NCBI GenBank assembly: GCA_964011275.1
Contig: CAXGOB010000034.1
Location: 1 to 50,629 of the forward strand
DNA from: UBA7328 sp002471345
Lineage (GTDB): Bacteria; Bacteroidota; Bacteroidia; Chitinophagales; Saprospiraceae
Reading direction: 5' to 3'
DNA length: 50,629 nucleotides
Made by a program: the position numbers and the translations under genes. The notes beneath the pieces were generated by a model. The model made no database searches and was not told the DNA's origin. It saw only the letters and a program-made list of their open reading frames with translations. This document shows positions 44,104 to 50,629 of this stretch, piece by piece; the stretch's first letter is position 1, and each line of letters begins with the position of its first letter.

Positions 44104-45369
44104 CTATTGTTTGTAAATCTTTCCGTCTTTCATAACAAAATTTACTTTTCTCAGGTTAGAAATACTTTTTTGTGGTGCGCCTTCTACCGCTATGATATCA
44201 GCCTTTAGACCTTTTGATAAAGATCCTACTTGTTTTTCTATTTCCATGATATCTGCATTTCCTGATGTTGCAGCTATTAAAACTTCCTCCGTTTTCATTC
44301 CATATTCTACCATCATTTCTAATTCTCTCACATTATCTCCATGTGAGAAAACACCTACATCTCCACCTGCTAATATTCTTACTCCTGATTTTAAGGCCAA
44401 CGCAAATGATGTCTTTTTCTTTTTGATTCGAACTGGATCAGCATCTTCTCCTTTTTTCCAGCCCCTATACTGCATAATAGCGTCACCAGCTGCCAAGGTA
44501 GGGCATAACGCAACTTTATGCTCTTTCATTAATTGAAACACTTCACTAGTTCCTGCATCGCCATGTTCTATGCTGCGGACACCAGCAATGACAGCCCTTC
44601 TCATTCCTTCAGCCGTTGCAGCATGAGCTACAACTTGTCGCCCACTAGAGGATGCGATGTCAACAATTAGTTTTAACTCATCTATAGTAAAAGTAGGCAT
44701 GGCTTGACCATATGGACCCCATCGATAATCTGCATAGACTTTTATAATGTCAGCACCATTTCCAATTTGTGTTCTTACCTCAGAAATAAGGTCATCTATT
44801 CCATCTGCTTCATTGGCACCAAGAGGAACTTTAACGTGATCCGCAAATCCTTTAGGACCATAACTCCCAGTGGCCACAATTGCGGGCCCTGCTACTATCA
44901 TTCTGGGACCTGGTATAACTCCTTTATCAATACTTTGCTTAACACCCACATCAGCATATCCAGCTCCTTCTGCCCCCAGGTCTCTTGTGGTCGTAAATCC
45001 TGAAAGAAGTGTTGATTTCGCGTGAATGGCGGCTCTAATAGATCTCTCTGCTATTGATTCCTTCAAGACTTGATCATTCCAGGATGTTTCATCATATGGA
45101 TGAAGAAGAAGGTGTGAATGCCCTTCTATCATCCCTGGCATGAGTGTATGGTCAGGAAAGTCCAGCACCTTATAGTTCGTCCATTTGTATACTTCTTCTT
45201 TATCAATAACATTTGTGATTAAATCCTCTTCAACAACTATAGCCTTATTTTCAACAATATCCTTTCCATCAAATATATGAGTAGCCGTAAGAATAAATCC
45301 TTGTGAATTTTGTGCTGTGCCTAGGAGGCAAAATGCTAAAATGACGAATAGTAATAAAAGCCTTCTCAT
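44104..45369 (-). CDS. Secreted amidohydrolase (imidazolonepropionase-like)
   Basis: A 421-residue metal-dependent hydrolase of the amidohydrolase superfamily with a signal peptide (residues 1-19, ending GTAQ). Metal ligands are visible as HSH in MIEGHSHLLLH, Lys in GADIIKVYAD (likely carboxylated), His in VAHAATAEG, His in RSIEHGDAGT and Asp in LAGGDVGVF. Such exported members often hydrolyse aryl or Xaa-Pro-type peptides or cyclic imides; the true substrate cannot be read from sequence. It follows the DUF5683 gene on the same strand with a 17-base gap. Confidence 0.87.
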   Translation of the reverse strand: MRRLLLLFVILAFCLLGTAQNSQGFILTATHIFDGKDIVENKAIVVEEDLITNVIDKEEVYKWTNYKVLDFPDHTLMPGMIEGHSHLLLHPYDETSWNDQVLKESIAERSIRAAIHAKSTLLSGFTTTRDLGAEGAGYADVGVKQSIDKGVIPGPRMIVAGPAIVATGSYGPKGFADHVKVPLGANEADGIDDLISEVRTQIGNGADIIKVYADYRWGPYGQAMPTFTIDELKLIVDIASSSGRQVVAHAATAEGMRRAVIAGVRSIEHGDAGTSEVFQLMKEHKVALCPTLAAGDAIMQYRGWKKGEDADPVRIKKKKTSFALALKSGVRILAGGDVGVFSHGDNVRELEMMVEYGMKTEEVLIAATSGNADIMEIEKQVGSLSKGLKADIIAVEGAPQKSISNLRKVNFVMKDGKIYKQ

Positions 45370-45386
45370 AATAAATATTTAGAAAA

Positions 45387-45956
45387 TTAATTCAATGGAA
45401 TTGATACTTTAATCAATGTAACCTGATTATCGAATGTTGGTACTGTGGGAGTATGTAATATTGAAAGATCATCAGAAGTATCAAATAATGTCAAGTGTTT
45501 GTCCACATAAGCTTCGACAATATTCAAAAGATGCGCTACTCCGACAAATACGAAACTTAACTCTCTTCTGCTTCTAAATCCATTTCTAATTCGGAAAGCT
45601 GTATCAGTGCTTGTCACTGTTCCACAACTTATTTCATTTATGCTATTGTTCACTATGCTCTCATAACAAGTATTCCAATTAGAGTATCTGTCATTATTAT
45701 AAATAGCATAATAGATTGCTGCACCTTCAGCGGCATATACTAATGGTACTTTCCAATAATCTTTATTATAAATCTGACCTCCACCCGGAACTATCAAGGA
45801 GTAGAGCGCAGCTTTGCCGGGTTGCCCTTTGAATATATTTCGCTTCTTTTTGACATATGACGTAGTATCCGTGGGAGACGAGCTAACAGATCTTTGAGAT
45901 ACTACAGAAGTGGTAATAAAAAGAAAAGTAACAAATAACAGCCCAGTGATCCGCAT
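45387..45956 (-). CDS. DUF5683-family membrane protein
   Basis: A 189-residue protein with a signal peptide (residues 1-20), a conserved membrane-proximal region KAALYSLIVPGGGQIYNKDYWKVP, and a second hydrophobic stretch (YAAEGAAIYYAIY). This is the DUF5683 family, which in Bacteroidota is typically encoded just behind parA-parB, as here (6 bases after parB). The function is unknown. Confidence 0.85.
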   Translation of the reverse strand: MRITGLLFVTFLFITTSVVSQRSVSSSPTDTTSYVKKKRNIFKGQPGKAALYSLIVPGGGQIYNKDYWKVPLVYAAEGAAIYYAIYNNDRYSNWNTCYESIVNNSINEISCGTVTSTDTAFRIRNGFRSRRELSFVFVGVAHLLNIVEAYVDKHLTLFDTSDDLSILHTPTVPTFDNQVTLIKVSIPLN

Positions 45957-45962
45957 AAGGCA

Positions 45963-46877
45963 TTAACGATCCAAAAGAGATTCTATGATATCATTAAATT
46001 CATCATCACTACCAAAATGTATTTTGATTGTTCCTTTACCATGGCTGGATCTGTTTATATCCACTTTGCCGCCGATTTTATCCGATAGTTGATCTCTGAT
46101 TTTTCTTACTTCAGGTAGTATCCCAGGATTGTCCTTAACTTTAGAAAGGTTTTGTGGTTGATTAAGTCTAAGTAATGTTCTTTCAGTACCCCTCACAGAT
46201 AGCCCTTCAATCAAGATTCTCTCTAATAGTAAAAGCTGAACTTCTGTTTTCTGAATTCCTGCTAAGACTTTGGCATGACCTATACTTATTGCTTTAGATT
46301 TCAGTGCTTTTTGTACTGGGGCTGGTAATTTAAGTACTCTTAGATAATTAGTAATTGAGCTTCTTTTCTTTCCTAATCTATCAGATAATTCCTCATGTGT
46401 AAGTTCACATTCATCAATCAATCTTTGATAGGAAAGGGCTACTTCCATAGCATTTAAATCAGCTCTTTGGATATTCTCTAACAATGCAATTTCAAGCATA
46501 GCTTGATCATCAGCCTCTCTGATATATGCAGGAATATCATCAAGACCAGCATCCTTTGATGCTCTCCATCTCCTCTCTCCTGATATCAATTGATATTCTT
46601 TAGAAGATAATCTCCTCACAGTTATTGGCTGCACGACACCAAATGTCTTAATTGATGTTATTAATTCTTCTAAATCTTCTTGCTCAAATTCAGTCCTAGG
46701 CTGAAATGGATTAGGTTCGATCCAGTCTACAGGTACAGTGCCAATAGAAGCACTAGAATCTGATTCTACTTTGACGACACCGCTTTTTTTCTTTCTTGTT
46801 TTGTCTTCAGCATCTATGTTCGCCAATAGAGCCTTTATTCCTTTCCCTACTTCTACTTTTTTCTTATTCGCTGCCAT
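45963..46877 (-). CDS. parB: Chromosome-partitioning protein ParB
   Basis: A 304-residue CTP-dependent DNA clamp that loads at parS and works with ParA in origin segregation. Residues about 45-140 form the CTPase domain, with GERRWRAS and ENIQRADLN. The helix-turn-helix follows (LTHEELSDRLGKKRSSITNYLRVLKLP), and the C-terminal dimerisation domain occupies about the last 60 residues. The basic N-terminal start MAANKKKVEVGKGIKALL is typical of Bacteroidota. It lies 9 bases after parA. I see no parS-like palindrome (TGTTTCACGTGAAACA type) in the window. Confidence 0.95.
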   Translation of the reverse strand: MAANKKKVEVGKGIKALLANIDAEDKTRKKKSGVVKVESDSSASIGTVPVDWIEPNPFQPRTEFEQEDLEELITSIKTFGVVQPITVRRLSSKEYQLISGERRWRASKDAGLDDIPAYIREADDQAMLEIALLENIQRADLNAMEVALSYQRLIDECELTHEELSDRLGKKRSSITNYLRVLKLPAPVQKALKSKAISIGHAKVLAGIQKTEVQLLLLERILIEGLSVRGTERTLLRLNQPQNLSKVKDNPGILPEVRKIRDQLSDKIGGKVDINRSSHGKGTIKIHFGSDDEFNDIIESLLDR

Positions 46878-46886
46878 TCTATCTTA

Positions 46887-47672
46887 TTATATATTGATAC
46901 TAACCTCGTCGTTGTTGTATTTCAAAAATTCTGTAGCTAAATTCAGAAAATTGATTGCCCCTTTAGAAGAAGCATCATATAAAATGACAGGCTTTCCTAC
47001 ACTTGGGGATTCTCCGATCTTTGAATTACGATGAATAATCGTATCAAAAATCTTATCACTTATTAAGTTCCTTACTTCATCTACAACCATGTTAGCCATT
47101 CTCAATCTGCTGTCATACATGGAGAGAATAATTCCTTCAATTTCCAAGTCGGAATTAAATTGATTCTGAACACCTTGAATAGTTCTTTTAAGTTTACCCA
47201 AGCCAGCTAATGAAAAGACCTCACACTGTACAGGAATTAAGACAGAATCAGCTGCCGTGAGAGCATTTAAAGTCAATATTCCTAAAGAAGGCAAACAGTC
47301 AATGATGATATAATCATAGTCGTCCTTTACTTTTTTTAATGCTTTCTTTAGAGCGTATTCTCTTTTGCTTTTTGATACTAATTCTACCTCTGCTCCTACC
47401 AAATCAATATTAGAAGGAAGTAAATCTAGATTCGGAATATCTGTCTCTACTATGGCCTTTTTGATCATATTTTTATCAACAAGACAATCATACAATCCAA
47501 ATTCCACTTCAGATTCATCTATACCTACTCCAGCTGTTGTATTAGCTTGTGGATCAGAATCAATAAGCAGAACCTTTCTATCCAAGACTCCAATGGTGGA
47601 AGCAAGATTTATTGCAATTGTAGTTTTACCTACTCCTCCTTTCTGATTAGCTATTGCTACGATTTTTCCCAT
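46887..47672 (-). CDS. parA: Chromosome-partitioning ATPase ParA/Soj
   Basis: A 261-residue deviant-Walker ATPase. The deviant Walker A is KGGVGKTT, the A' motif LLIDSDPQANTT, and the Walker B region YDYIIIDCLPSLG. The size and the immediately following parB identify the chromosomal type. ATP-dependent dimers bind DNA non-specifically and are released by ParB. The gene is the first of a run parA-parB-DUF5683-amidohydrolase. Confidence 0.96.
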   Translation of the reverse strand: MGKIVAIANQKGGVGKTTIAINLASTIGVLDRKVLLIDSDPQANTTAGVGIDESEVEFGLYDCLVDKNMIKKAIVETDIPNLDLLPSNIDLVGAEVELVSKSKREYALKKALKKVKDDYDYIIIDCLPSLGILTLNALTAADSVLIPVQCEVFSLAGLGKLKRTIQGVQNQFNSDLEIEGIILSMYDSRLRMANMVVDEVRNLISDKIFDTIIHRNSKIGESPSVGKPVILYDASSKGAINFLNLATEFLKYNNDEVSINI

Positions 47673-47676
47673 TCAA

Positions 47677-48357
47677 TTAAATTTCTATTGAGTCTCCTAT
47701 TTCCAATAATATGAGCTCTTTCCCTCTATTTTTAAATGCCTCTTTGGCTTTTTCTAAATCAATGGTAATAGGTGCAAATGTATTAAAATGACACCCAATA
47801 ATTTTTGGACAGTCTATGTAATCTGCCGCTATCGCAGCATCTTCATAGCCCATAGTGAAATTGTCACCAATAGGTAAGATTGCAAAATCAAGTTTAGGAC
47901 AAGTCAAAGGAATTAACTTCATGTCCAAAGTCAAAGCAGTATCACCAGCATGATAAAAACATATTTCATCATCCCAAATAACAAATCCTCCAGGATTTCC
48001 AGCATAGGTGCCATCAGGAAAGCTACTTGTATGAATTGCATTTACATACTTTGCTGTACCAAATGCGAATTCTTTTTTACCACCATGATTCAGTGGATGA
48101 CCCTTCACCCCTTTAGCTCCTAACCAATTAATGACTTCATAGTTAGAAATACAAAGTGCATCATTGTCCTTTGATAATTGTTCTGCATCAGCAATGTGAT
48201 CACCGTGCCCGTGTGTCAACAAAACGAAATCTGGTTGGACTTCTGATAAATTTATATGAGAAGCCAGTTCATTAGGAGAAATATATGGATCAAAAACCAA
48301 AGTGTGATTTTTCATTTTAATCTCAAAACCAGAATGACCGAGAAAGCGTATTTTCAT
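47677..48357 (-). CDS. UPF0173-type metallo-beta-lactamase-fold hydrolase
   Basis: A 226-residue MBL-fold protein. Start set at 48357 (MKIRFLGHSGFEIKM), the standard family N-terminus; a longer frame upstream only adds an unconserved stretch. Metal motif HGHGDHIAD and further ligands in IHTSSFP, HAGDTALT and CHFNTFAP match the UPF0173/YtkL group, whose substrates are not settled. It ends 4 bases before parA and is in the same direction, so it may be co-transcribed with the par genes. Confidence 0.88.
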   Translation of the reverse strand: MKIRFLGHSGFEIKMKNHTLVFDPYISPNELASHINLSEVQPDFVLLTHGHGDHIADAEQLSKDNDALCISNYEVINWLGAKGVKGHPLNHGGKKEFAFGTAKYVNAIHTSSFPDGTYAGNPGGFVIWDDEICFYHAGDTALTLDMKLIPLTCPKLDFAILPIGDNFTMGYEDAAIAADYIDCPKIIGCHFNTFAPITIDLEKAKEAFKNRGKELILLEIGDSIEI

Positions 48358-48396
48358 AATTAAAAAAGAATATAAAAAGGATTCCAAAAAAGAAAC

Positions 48397-48404
48397 CAAA
48401 AGTA
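48397..48404 (-). promoter_or_regulatory. Candidate -7 box upstream of the UPF0173/par genes
   Basis: On the minus strand TACTTTTG matches TAnnTTTG exactly, 40 bases upstream of the start at 48357. No TTTG is seen at the matching -33 distance. Confidence 0.3.
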
Positions 48405-48504
48405 TGCAAAGTAGAGGATATAAGTATCAGTGAATTGATCTTCTCATCCATCAATTGAAGAAAATATTTTTAGTTATGAATTTATTACTAAGCGGTCTTG
48501 ATGA

Positions 48505-48544
48505 TTAAATAAATGAGAGCCTGACACTTTCATGTCAGGCTCTC
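48505..48544 (-). terminator. Strong intrinsic terminator of the lectin-like gene
   Basis: GAGAGCCTGACA and TGTCAGGCTCTC (48515-48526 and 48533-48544) form a perfect 12-bp stem with a six-base loop. Read on the minus strand it is followed by ATTTATTTAATC. It lies 41 bases after the stop of the large surface-protein gene. Confidence 0.85.
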
Positions 48545-48585
48545 GAATTTCGCAATATTATAAATAGGTAATGGAGATTTTACAC

Positions 48586-50629
48586 CTACCTTTTTACTAT
48601 TTTTTTTATGTCAAATGATCCATTCCCCCTTCTGATTTCTATATAGTATGCACCACTAGACAAACTTTGAATATCTATTTCATGATGATGAGTTGGATCA
48701 ACTTTTATCAGTTTAATTAATTTTCCGTCCAGTCCCCATATACTAATTTGATCAAATTCAGCTCCCTCTATTTCAAAACGATTTAAAAATGGGTTTGGAA
48801 ATACTTCAATATCATTTTTAGTAATTGTGGAATTCTCAAATTCTGATAAGGACTCATCTAACATATTGAATGACTGCATGACTATTTCCGGCATAGTTTC
48901 ATTTTGTTTAGAAGGTGCCTTTGAAGTAATGTAACCATCATAATCCTTTACTGATAGACAATAGTCTTCTACTTCACCATGAGTAATAGGATCACATCCA
49001 TTATCATGATAACCATGAGGGTTAGCAGAAATGCGCATTGGAAAATCTCCAGATGGAAGGCCATTCGAAAATATGAATCTTCCTTTTAGTGCCACCTTGC
49101 TTCGACCTCTTGCTATTCTTTCTGATTTAGAATATTTGCCATTTTTGTTCCAATCGATGAAAATTGCCCAATACAATGTATTACCATAGGAATTACTTCC
49201 AGCCGTAAGCTGTACTTCTATCACTTTGTCCTTAGTCACGGATAAACAAGTCTGTGAATAGTCTCCATATCCTCCATCATTTCCAGTTACTATTTTTTGA
49301 TTTCCAAACTGAGCAGATTCAATCCAATCTCCATAACTGTCTGTAGGACCTGTGTGACATAGATCATTCTCATCTGATCCTTTTACAGTTACTGAAAATG
49401 AGCAGAAATCAATATTGCCACAAGCATCTTTGCCTTTGTATTTAATTTCATATGTGCCAGCTGAGAGACTACTTCCATTTGCGGGACCTGAAATTTGGGT
49501 GAGCTCAATTCCACCAGAAATTTCCATAATATATTCCCTTTTTTTGTATGAATACTGATCATTCCACTGACCATTGTTGAGTATCTCTACATAATGCTGA
49601 TCATCATAATAATTGTTTGGCTGACCTGGATACCAATTTTCATAAGAGAGTGGTGCACCGTTTACCCATTTGAAATGTCCTTCATGATTATAGTCAGAAA
49701 GGCCAATGAAAGCACTCTGTACGGTTAGAAAATTAGCCAACATTGTATTTTCTTCATCATCATCTATTACAGCCAAATATCCTCCATGTTTTTCACATTC
49801 TGCTTGAGCATCTTTCCAAGTTAGATCCTCTTTAGAACAAAAATATTTATGCCCATTTCTACTACCCATGAAAACAAATCCAGGAATCTCTGAATAATCT
49901 GAACTAGAAAAAGAACAGCATGTCTCAGCTGTTGGGTCATTCCACATCACATGAGTAGAACCATGACCTGACTGAAGATTGACGGTTAGGTCAGTGGGAC
50001 AAGTCAAATTCAAACTTCCTGATTTAATGACATCAAAGCTGCATGTCTTACTTTTGCCACATCCATCTGTGACCTTGTATGTAATGGTTGCTGAAGATCC
50101 ATTGAAAGACGAAGGACTATGAGGCCCTCCTATCTGTTCTATCTTGATGCATGGTATTTCAACAATGAACTCTAATTTTTTATAATTGTACTGGTCATTC
50201 CAATATCCATCATCTAGTAATTCTACATAATCCTGTTTTCCTCTATAATCATTAGGTTGCCCAGGATACCAGTTAGAATAGGTTATAGAAGATCCATCTA
50301 CCCATTTAAAATCACCTTCATTTATATGATCGGAGAGGCCAATGAATGCAGATCTCACTTCCAAGAATTCACTTAAGAGATTATTTTCATATTCGTCATT
50401 GATCACAGCGAGATATCCACCCATACTTCTTGCATGTTCTGCTGCGTCTTGCCATGTGGCAGAAAATTTTGAACAATAATATCTATGGCCATCAATCGAG
50501 CCCATATCAACAAATCCACTACTATAATCTTCATCACAATTGGCACAACTCGAGTTAACTTGTGGTAAAGGCCAACTGTCATAGTGTATATCCTGCCCAC
50601 ATTCTAATATAATATCATCAGGACATTCA
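48586..50629 (-). CDS. C-type-lectin/HYR/GEVED multidomain surface protein with T9SS sorting tail, partial
   Basis: The frame is open to the right edge of the window, so the N-terminus is missing; the visible part exceeds 680 residues. In order: a HYR-like piece (ECPDDIILECG), C-type lectin domain 1 (about 50510-50150; WVDGSSITYSNWYPGQPND ... GYWNDQYNYKK), a HYR-type beta-sandwich (SATITYKVTDGCGKSKTCSF), C-type lectin domain 2 (about 49880-49520; NWYPGQPNN, WNDQYSYKK), another HYR-like domain, a GEVED-type domain (HGEVEDYCLSV near 48975), and a C-terminal type-A sorting domain (IEVFPNPFLNRFEI ... LSSGAYYIEIRRG ... KKIVKR). Both lectin domains keep WND and have QPN in the sugar-specificity loop. 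Probably secreted by the type IX system and attached to the cell surface for carbohydrate binding. Confidence 0.9.
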   Translation of the reverse strand, partial: ECPDDIILECGQDIHYDSWPLPQVNSSCANCDEDYSSGFVDMGSIDGHRYYCSKFSATWQDAAEHARSMGGYLAVINDEYENNLLSEFLEVRSAFIGLSDHINEGDFKWVDGSSITYSNWYPGQPNDYRGKQDYVELLDDGYWNDQYNYKKLEFIVEIPCIKIEQIGGPHSPSSFNGSSATITYKVTDGCGKSKTCSFDVIKSGSLNLTCPTDLTVNLQSGHGSTHVMWNDPTAETCCSFSSSDYSEIPGFVFMGSRNGHKYFCSKEDLTWKDAQAECEKHGGYLAVIDDDEENTMLANFLTVQSAFIGLSDYNHEGHFKWVNGAPLSYENWYPGQPNNYYDDQHYVEILNNGQWNDQYSYKKREYIMEISGGIELTQISGPANGSSLSAGTYEIKYKGKDACGNIDFCSFSVTVKGSDENDLCHTGPTDSYGDWIESAQFGNQKIVTGNDGGYGDYSQTCLSVTKDKVIEVQLTAGSNSYGNTLYWAIFIDWNKNGKYSKSERIARGRSKVALKGRFIFSNGLPSGDFPMRISANPHGYHDNGCDPITHGEVEDYCLSVKDYDGYITSKAPSKQNETMPEIVMQSFNMLDESLSEFENSTITKNDIEVFPNPFLNRFEIEGAEFDQISIWGLDGKLIKLIKVDPTHHHEIDIQSLSSGAYYIEIRRGNGSFDIKKIVKR

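Noticed and set aside
48358..48399. N-terminal extension of the UPF0173 protein
   Set aside because: The 14 extra residues are unconserved and the family start MKIRFLGHSG is at 48357.

Overview
The window looks like a chromosomal segment of a member of the Bacteroidota. Evidence for this: an AT-rich genome with A-rich rather than strong Shine-Dalgarno leaders, promoter-like TAnnTTTG boxes, a parA-parB-DUF5683 cluster, a flotillin/NfeD pair, an OmpA protein with a carboxypeptidase-regulatory-like N-domain, and a multidomain lectin-like surface protein with a probable type IX secretion sorting tail. I cannot name a genus. I see no phage, insertion sequence, CRISPR array, tRNA or rRNA gene.

Layout. 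(1) 1-8924, plus strand: a copper/silver resistance operon. It has the end of a CusA-type RND pump, a TolC-like outer-membrane factor, a CusB-like adaptor, a CopA P-type ATPase, a small metal-binding lipoprotein, a Cys/His-marked sialidase-fold lipoprotein and a YdjM-like membrane protein. (2) 9083-12184: a large secreted Asp-box beta-propeller protein. (3) 12223-18992: a probable sulfur (persulfide) module with a DMT exporter, a Cys-containing Crp/Fnr regulator, a SulP transporter, a HAD/kinase-like pair on the minus strand, and a CstB-like MBL-pseudorhodanese-rhodanese enzyme. A perfect CRP-like palindrome lies in front of the last gene and a related site lies in front of the regulator. (4) 19418-22829: thiolase plus FadB/J-type multifunctional enzyme (fatty acid beta-oxidation). 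(5) 23400-25418: NfeD-like protein and flotillin, followed by a terminator. (6) 25753-28830: an AraC regulator and a thiol-redox cluster (thioredoxin, NTF2-like protein, and a two-glutaredoxin/thioredoxin-reductase fusion). (7) 29011-35790, minus strand: the trp operon in the order E-G-C-F-B-(Rieske oxygenase)-A, with no trpD. It is preceded by a promoter, a 20-residue leader peptide carrying three consecutive Trp codons, and a 15-bp intrinsic terminator: a ribosome-mediated trp attenuator. (8) 35790-44103: AsmA-like protein, double-ATPase peptide ABC protein, small membrane ORF, fmt, OmpA-SPOR protein and a GNAT acetyltransferase. (9) 44104-48357, minus strand: amidohydrolase, DUF5683 protein, ParB, ParA and an UPF0173 hydrolase. 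(10) 48586 to the right edge, minus strand: the lectin-like surface protein.

The observations most worth following are the trp attenuator (and the odd gene content of its operon), the Grx-Grx-TrxR fusion that lacks the usual NADPH-phosphate-binding arginines, the two CRP-like operators tying a Cys-rich Crp/Fnr protein to a persulfide enzyme, and three unrelated genes (DMT exporter, SulP, AsmA) whose conserved N-terminus begins at an ATC codon exactly one codon after an in-frame stop, with no ATG/GTG/TTG available.
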